Shown here: positions 5,376 through 7,649 of the stretch, piece by piece
How positions within the stretch are numbered: the first letter of the stretch is position 1
How the letters are laid out: each line of letters starts with the position of its first letter
DNA from: Lachnospiraceae bacterium
Lineage (GTDB): Bacteria; Bacillota_A; Clostridia; Lachnospirales; Lachnospiraceae
Length of the DNA: 7,649 bases
Reading direction: 5' to 3'
Assembly (NCBI GenBank): GCA_017652545.1
Contig: JAGCAV010000093.1
Coordinates: 1 to 7,649 of the forward strand
Program-made: the position numbers and the translations under genes
The notes under the pieces: model-generated
Database searches by the model: none
Told to the model about the DNA's origin: nothing
What the model saw: only the letters and a program-made list of their open reading frames with translations

Positions 5376-7271
5376 TCATCTGAAACTCTTCGCCCAGCTG
5401 ACCAGGGAGTCATGCCAGATATTATCCGTCACGTCCCGGCGCATCCGGTCTGTCACGCATCCGTTCTTTTCCATCTTTGAAAGGATGACCGCCTGGAGCT
5501 GTGCCACACTCATCTGCTCATATGGGATATCCGGTATGACGATATCGCTTAAGACGCCAGGAACTGCCTCATCAGCGACCTTGTAAGCTTCAAGGCTGAC
5601 ACTGCCAGCTTCCTTTTCATCTTTCCCGAAGCTGTTTGAACCGCCTGATCCGTTCTTTCTTTCACCGTCTCCTTCACATTGGCCCGGATTCCGGCCGCCA
5701 TGCTCATGCCCTCCGGCACATCGGCGATCTTCGCCAGAACCGGACGGATCCCCGTCCCGGCCTTCATCTGCCTGGCCTGTGCCCTGCGGGCTTTTTTGAA
5801 GCTTTTTCTTCTCTTCTTTGTAAACAGGAGATATGTCAGAAGAGACCCGCCTGTCTTCAGAATTCTCTTGTTCATTTTCTTCATGCTCATGCCCTCCTGT
5901 CACTTCCCGATCCGCCTGATTCTCCGTCAGAAAAGCCTCGTACCGTTCATCCGCCGGAACATATATGTCACCCGAATTCGGCGGAATACGGATCTCCATC
6001 CGGCCTTCCCGTGAACAGACATGGGTGCCGCTCAGAAGACCTGCATACTCCCCGTCCGCCGCGCTCACCCACACCGCGGCTTCCGTGTCCGCGTTATTCA
6101 CCGCAATGATCAGTCCGCCGCGCGCAAAGGCAAACTGCCCTGTTGTCAGCGCCAGTTCCCGGTAATCGCCCCATGCCAGCTCCCGGTAATGCGCGTAAAT
6201 CCTGCCGAGCGCCGCGATCAGCCTCGTACACGGATTCGTGCTGATATCTTCCGCGTGTTCCCGAAGATCGATCGCCGGCCGAAGCGAATCATCCGATCCC
6301 CTCTCTTTTCTCCCCTCCATTCCGAATTCACTTCCGTAATAGACGGACGGAATGCCGGGAAGCGCATAGAGCAGGATATGTACCGGGAGGTAATGCGCCT
6401 TGTTGTTCAGTTTTGTAAAGATCCGTTCCACATCATGATTGTCCACAAAATTGTAAAGACGGATATGTGCCGGCACCAGGTCATTGGTCCGCTTGACCGT
6501 GTGCGCGATCTCAAAGTAGTTGTGATCATTGTGACCGCTGTAAAAGGCCTTGTGCAGCGCATAGTTGGTCACACTGTGAAGGGTGCCGGCATTGGCCCAC
6601 CTGGAGTAATCCCCATGGATCACCTCGCCCATCAGCCAGAAATCCTGTTTGACTTCATCGGCCACCCGGCGCAGGGCTTTCATGAAATCAAAGTCCAGCA
6701 CGTCTGCGGCATCCAGACGGATCCCGTCGATATCAAATTCACGAACCCAGAACCGGATCACATCGCAGATGTAATCCCGCACGGCGGGATTTCGCTGGTT
6801 GAGCTTTACAAGAAGGTTGTAGCCGCCCCAGTTGTCGTAGGAAAAACCGTCATTGTACTCGTTGTTTCCCCAGAAGTTCACATTGCAGTACCAGTCCCGG
6901 TACGGGGAATTCTCGCGGTTCTTCTGAATATCCCTGAACGCGAAGAAATCCCGCCCGGTGTGGTTGAAAACACCGTCCAGGATCACACGGATCCCCTTTT
7001 CGTGGCATGCCGCCACAAAGGCTGTCAGGTCTTCATTCGTACCCAGCCTTGAATCCAGCTTTCTGTAATCAGTTGTCTCGTATCCGTGTCCGACAGACTC
7101 AAATAAGGGGCCGATATACAGCCCCGTCACACCCAGGTCTTCCAGATGCGAAAGCCATGGAAGCAATGTGTTCAGCCTGTGTTCCGGCTTCGCATAATCA
7201 TTTTTCTTCGGGGCTCCCGTGAGTCCCAGCGGATATATATGATAAAAAACAGCCTCGTCATACCATGCCAT
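5376..7271 (-). CDS. GH13 alpha-amylase-family glycoside hydrolase with anomalous C-terminal tail
   Basis: The open frame is 631 codons from the ATG at 7271, but only about the first 445 residues form the enzyme. All GH13 motifs are present: region I DGVFNH (99-104), region V LVKLN (154-158), region II GIRLDAAD with nucleophile Asp187, region III GEVIHG with acid/base Glu216, and region IV FVDNHD with Asp280; GIPSVYYGSE (306-315) follows. The catalytic barrel and a short beta domain end near IPPNSGDIYVPA (429-440). It cleaves alpha-1,4-glucans; with no signal peptide it is cytoplasmic and should process maltodextrins, near neopullulanase/cyclomaltodextrinase types but without their N-terminal domain. 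Residues about 455-575 are hydrophilic, low-complexity and cover another ORF in the +1 frame; residues about 575-631 look like real protein again. The start rests on AAAGGAG 9 nt upstream rather than an in-frame ATG at 7304. Which part of the tail is translated is uncertain. Confidence 0.85.
   Translation of the reverse strand: MAWYDEAVFYHIYPLGLTGAPKKNDYAKPEHRLNTLLPWLSHLEDLGVTGLYIGPLFESVGHGYETTDYRKLDSRLGTNEDLTAFVAACHEKGIRVILDGVFNHTGRDFFAFRDIQKNRENSPYRDWYCNVNFWGNNEYNDGFSYDNWGGYNLLVKLNQRNPAVRDYICDVIRFWVREFDIDGIRLDAADVLDFDFMKALRRVADEVKQDFWLMGEVIHGDYSRWANAGTLHSVTNYALHKAFYSGHNDHNYFEIAHTVKRTNDLVPAHIRLYNFVDNHDVERIFTKLNNKAHYLPVHILLYALPGIPSVYYGSEFGMEGRKERGSDDSLRPAIDLREHAEDISTNPCTRLIAALGRIYAHYRELAWGDYRELALTTGQFAFARGGLIIAVNNADTEAAVWVSAADGEYAGLLSGTHVCSREGRMEIRIPPNSGDIYVPADERYEAFLTENQADREVTGGHEHEENEQENSEDRRVSSDISPVYKEEKKKLQKSPQGTGQADEGRDGDPSGSGEDRRCAGGHEHGGRNPGQCEGDGERKNGSGGSNSFGKDEKEAGSVSLEAYKVADEAVPGVLSDIVIPDIPYEQMSVAQLQAVILSKMEKNGCVTDRMRRDVTDNIWHDSLVSWAKSFR
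5549..5884 (-). CDS. Putative 111-residue basic protein nested in the GH13 tail (+1 frame)
   Basis: I do not recognise this protein. It begins MKKMNKRILKTGG, has a short hydrophobic stretch (SLLTYLLF, about 14-21), then a strongly basic part (TKKRRKSFKKARRAQARQ, about 22-39), and a helix-prone remainder with VKETVKERTDQ. Overall it is Lys/Arg-rich and could associate with a membrane or nucleic acid; that is guesswork. Evidence that it is real: AGGAGG lies 8 nt before the ATG (an ATG two codons earlier is too close), and about 68% of its codons end in G or C, close to a sample of the GH13 core, whereas the GH13 frame over the same bases scores about 46%. It lies wholly within the longer GH13 frame. 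Alternatively it is a chance ORF, or the first part of a longer product reached by -1 frameshift. Confidence 0.5.
   Translation of the reverse strand: MKKMNKRILKTGGSLLTYLLFTKKRRKSFKKARRAQARQMKAGTGIRPVLAKIADVPEGMSMAAGIRANVKETVKERTDQAVQTASGKMKRKLAVSALKLTRSLMRQFLAS
5699..5714 (-). repeat. Second copy of 16-bp repeat (internal SD plus ATG)
   Basis: Minus-strand GGAGGGCATGAGCATG, identical over 16 bp to 5882-5897 and 183 bp (61 codons) further into the nested ORF. It puts GGAGGG 8 nt before an in-frame ATG at 5701, which would give a 50-residue C-terminal isoform of the nested protein. Confidence 0.7.
5882..5897 (-). repeat. First copy of 16-bp repeat (start region of nested ORF)
   Basis: Minus-strand GGAGGGCATGAGCATG, containing most of the ribosome binding site and both possible ATG codons (5890 and 5884) of the nested ORF. 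It is identical to 5699-5714 and in the same frame. Confidence 0.7.
5893..5898 (-). promoter_or_regulatory. AGGAGG ribosome binding site of the nested ORF
   Basis: Perfect AGGAGG on the minus strand, 8 nt from the ATG at 5884 and 2 nt from the one at 5890. It lies inside the GH13 reading frame, where no start is otherwise needed. Confidence 0.6.
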
Positions 7272-7280
7272 GGTGTCAGT

Positions 7281-7287
7281 CTCCTTT
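7281..7287 (-). promoter_or_regulatory. Ribosome binding site deciding the GH13 start
   Basis: AAAGGAG on the minus strand with a 9-nt spacer to the ATG at 7271. The upstream in-frame ATG at 7304 lacks a convincing site, and the protein family starts at MAWYDE. Confidence 0.85.
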
Positions 7288-7333
7288 GCCTGAAGGCCCG
7301 GCAACTCTTCCTCACCCCGCCGCGCCGAAGGGC

Positions 7334-7362
7334 ATTATACCATTATCATGAATCCGGCGCAA
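7334..7362 (-). promoter_or_regulatory. Promoter of the GH13 gene
   Basis: Minus strand: -35 TTGCGC (complement of 7357-7362), 17-bp spacer, consensus -10 TATAAT (7334-7339) preceded by TGG, an extended -10. Transcription would begin near 7327, about 55 nt before the ATG. The -35 box and part of the spacer lie inside the end of the upstream CmpB-family coding region. Confidence 0.85.
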
Positions 7363-7649
7363 CGGGCGGCAAAGCAGCGTCCTCTGTCTCACCTGTCTCC
7401 TCTGCCTCCTTATGATTCGCTACAATGGCGCCTTTCGACATGTTCGGGTTGCCCAGGGAATAGATCAGGTCTGTCGTGTAGGCTGCTCCCACTACGATGG
7501 AGATCCCGATCAGGATCTGTATTTTGATCTTTGAGAGCATCTCATCGAAGAGAGGCGCAAGCACGTAGACGACCGTGCAGCAGCCGATCCCGAAGATCAG
7601 AAGGCCTTCTGCACAGATCCTTCCGTGCAGGTTGAGAAAATAGCCGTCA
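7346..7649 (-). CDS. CmpB-family putative ABC transporter permease, C-terminal 100 residues (cut by right edge)
   Basis: The frame is open to the window edge, so the N-terminal part is missing. The visible part begins DGYFLNLHGRICAEGLLIFG, which matches the conserved end of the ABC_trans_CmpB family (multi-pass membrane proteins annotated as putative ABC transporter type IV permeases; function not established). Two membrane segments follow: about ICAEGLLIFGIGCCTVVYVL and IQILIGISIVVGAAY, then DLIYS and NPNMSKG, also typical. The last ~25 residues are acidic and Pro-rich (EAEETGETEDAALPP) and probably cytoplasmic. The stop codon lies upstream of the GH13 -10 box and no terminator separates the genes, so read-through into GH13 is possible. 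The family call is from memory of its conserved motif. Confidence 0.75.
   Translation of the reverse strand, partial: DGYFLNLHGRICAEGLLIFGIGCCTVVYVLAPLFDEMLSKIKIQILIGISIVVGAAYTTDLIYSLGNPNMSKGAIVANHKEAEETGETEDAALPPVAPDS

Noticed and set aside
6021..7052. Plus-strand 343-codon open frame
   Set aside because: It is wholly antisense to the GH13 catalytic core, which has all its family motifs. It has no ribosome binding site or recognisable domain.

Overview
The window looks like a chromosomal segment from a low-to-mid GC Firmicute, most likely a Clostridia / Lachnospiraceae-type gut anaerobe. The evidence is AGGAGG-type ribosome binding sites, sigma-A-like promoters with 17-bp spacers, and protein families typical of that group: a CmpB-type putative ABC permease, an orotate-PRTase-like protein beginning MSLEMRYQ, and a cytoplasmic GH13 amylase beginning MAWYDEAVFYHIYP. 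The taxonomic call is inference from recognised protein styles; no database was searched. Nothing indicates a phage, IS element, CRISPR array or integrated island.

Layout. Positions 1-614 (minus) hold the N-terminal 204 residues of a sugar-nucleotidyltransferase-like protein whose end lies off the left edge. A 307-bp intergenic region carries two divergent promoters, one for this gene and one for a plus-strand phosphoribosyltransferase-like gene (922-1569), which ends in a strong terminator. From 1696 to the right edge everything is on the minus strand. In order of transcription (right to left) it reads: C-terminal end of a CmpB-family membrane protein (off the right edge); GH13 alpha-amylase-family enzyme (7271-5376); tRNA-Thr(CGU) with its own promoter and terminator; glutathione peroxidase; CDF metal transporter; terminator; secreted alpha/beta hydrolase with a DUF3887-like N-terminal region.

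Functional themes. Peroxidase and CDF transporter are about 80 bp apart, share a strand and sit behind one strong promoter whose -10/+1 region is covered by two abutting perfect 12-bp palindromes. This suggests a regulated peroxide/metal-stress operon; the CDF metal site (Asn/Asp, Asp/Asp) resembles Mn(II)-exporting members. The GH13 enzyme has all catalytic motifs and no signal peptide, so it should act on intracellular maltodextrin or glycogen-derived oligosaccharides.

Most unusual part. The last third of the GH13 reading frame (about 5376-5890) does not look like a normal amylase C-terminus. Inside it, in the +1 frame, is a 111-codon ORF with a textbook AGGAGG site and much more native-looking codon use (about 68% G/C-ending codons against about 46% for the GH13 frame over the same bases). 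A 16-bp exact repeat recreates its start region 183 bp further in, a GGGAAAG heptamer is in register for a -1 shift back to the GH13 frame, and the final ~57 codons of the GH13 frame again look like genuine coding sequence. This is either a nested overlapping gene, a frameshift-joined small protein, or the scar of a gene fusion.
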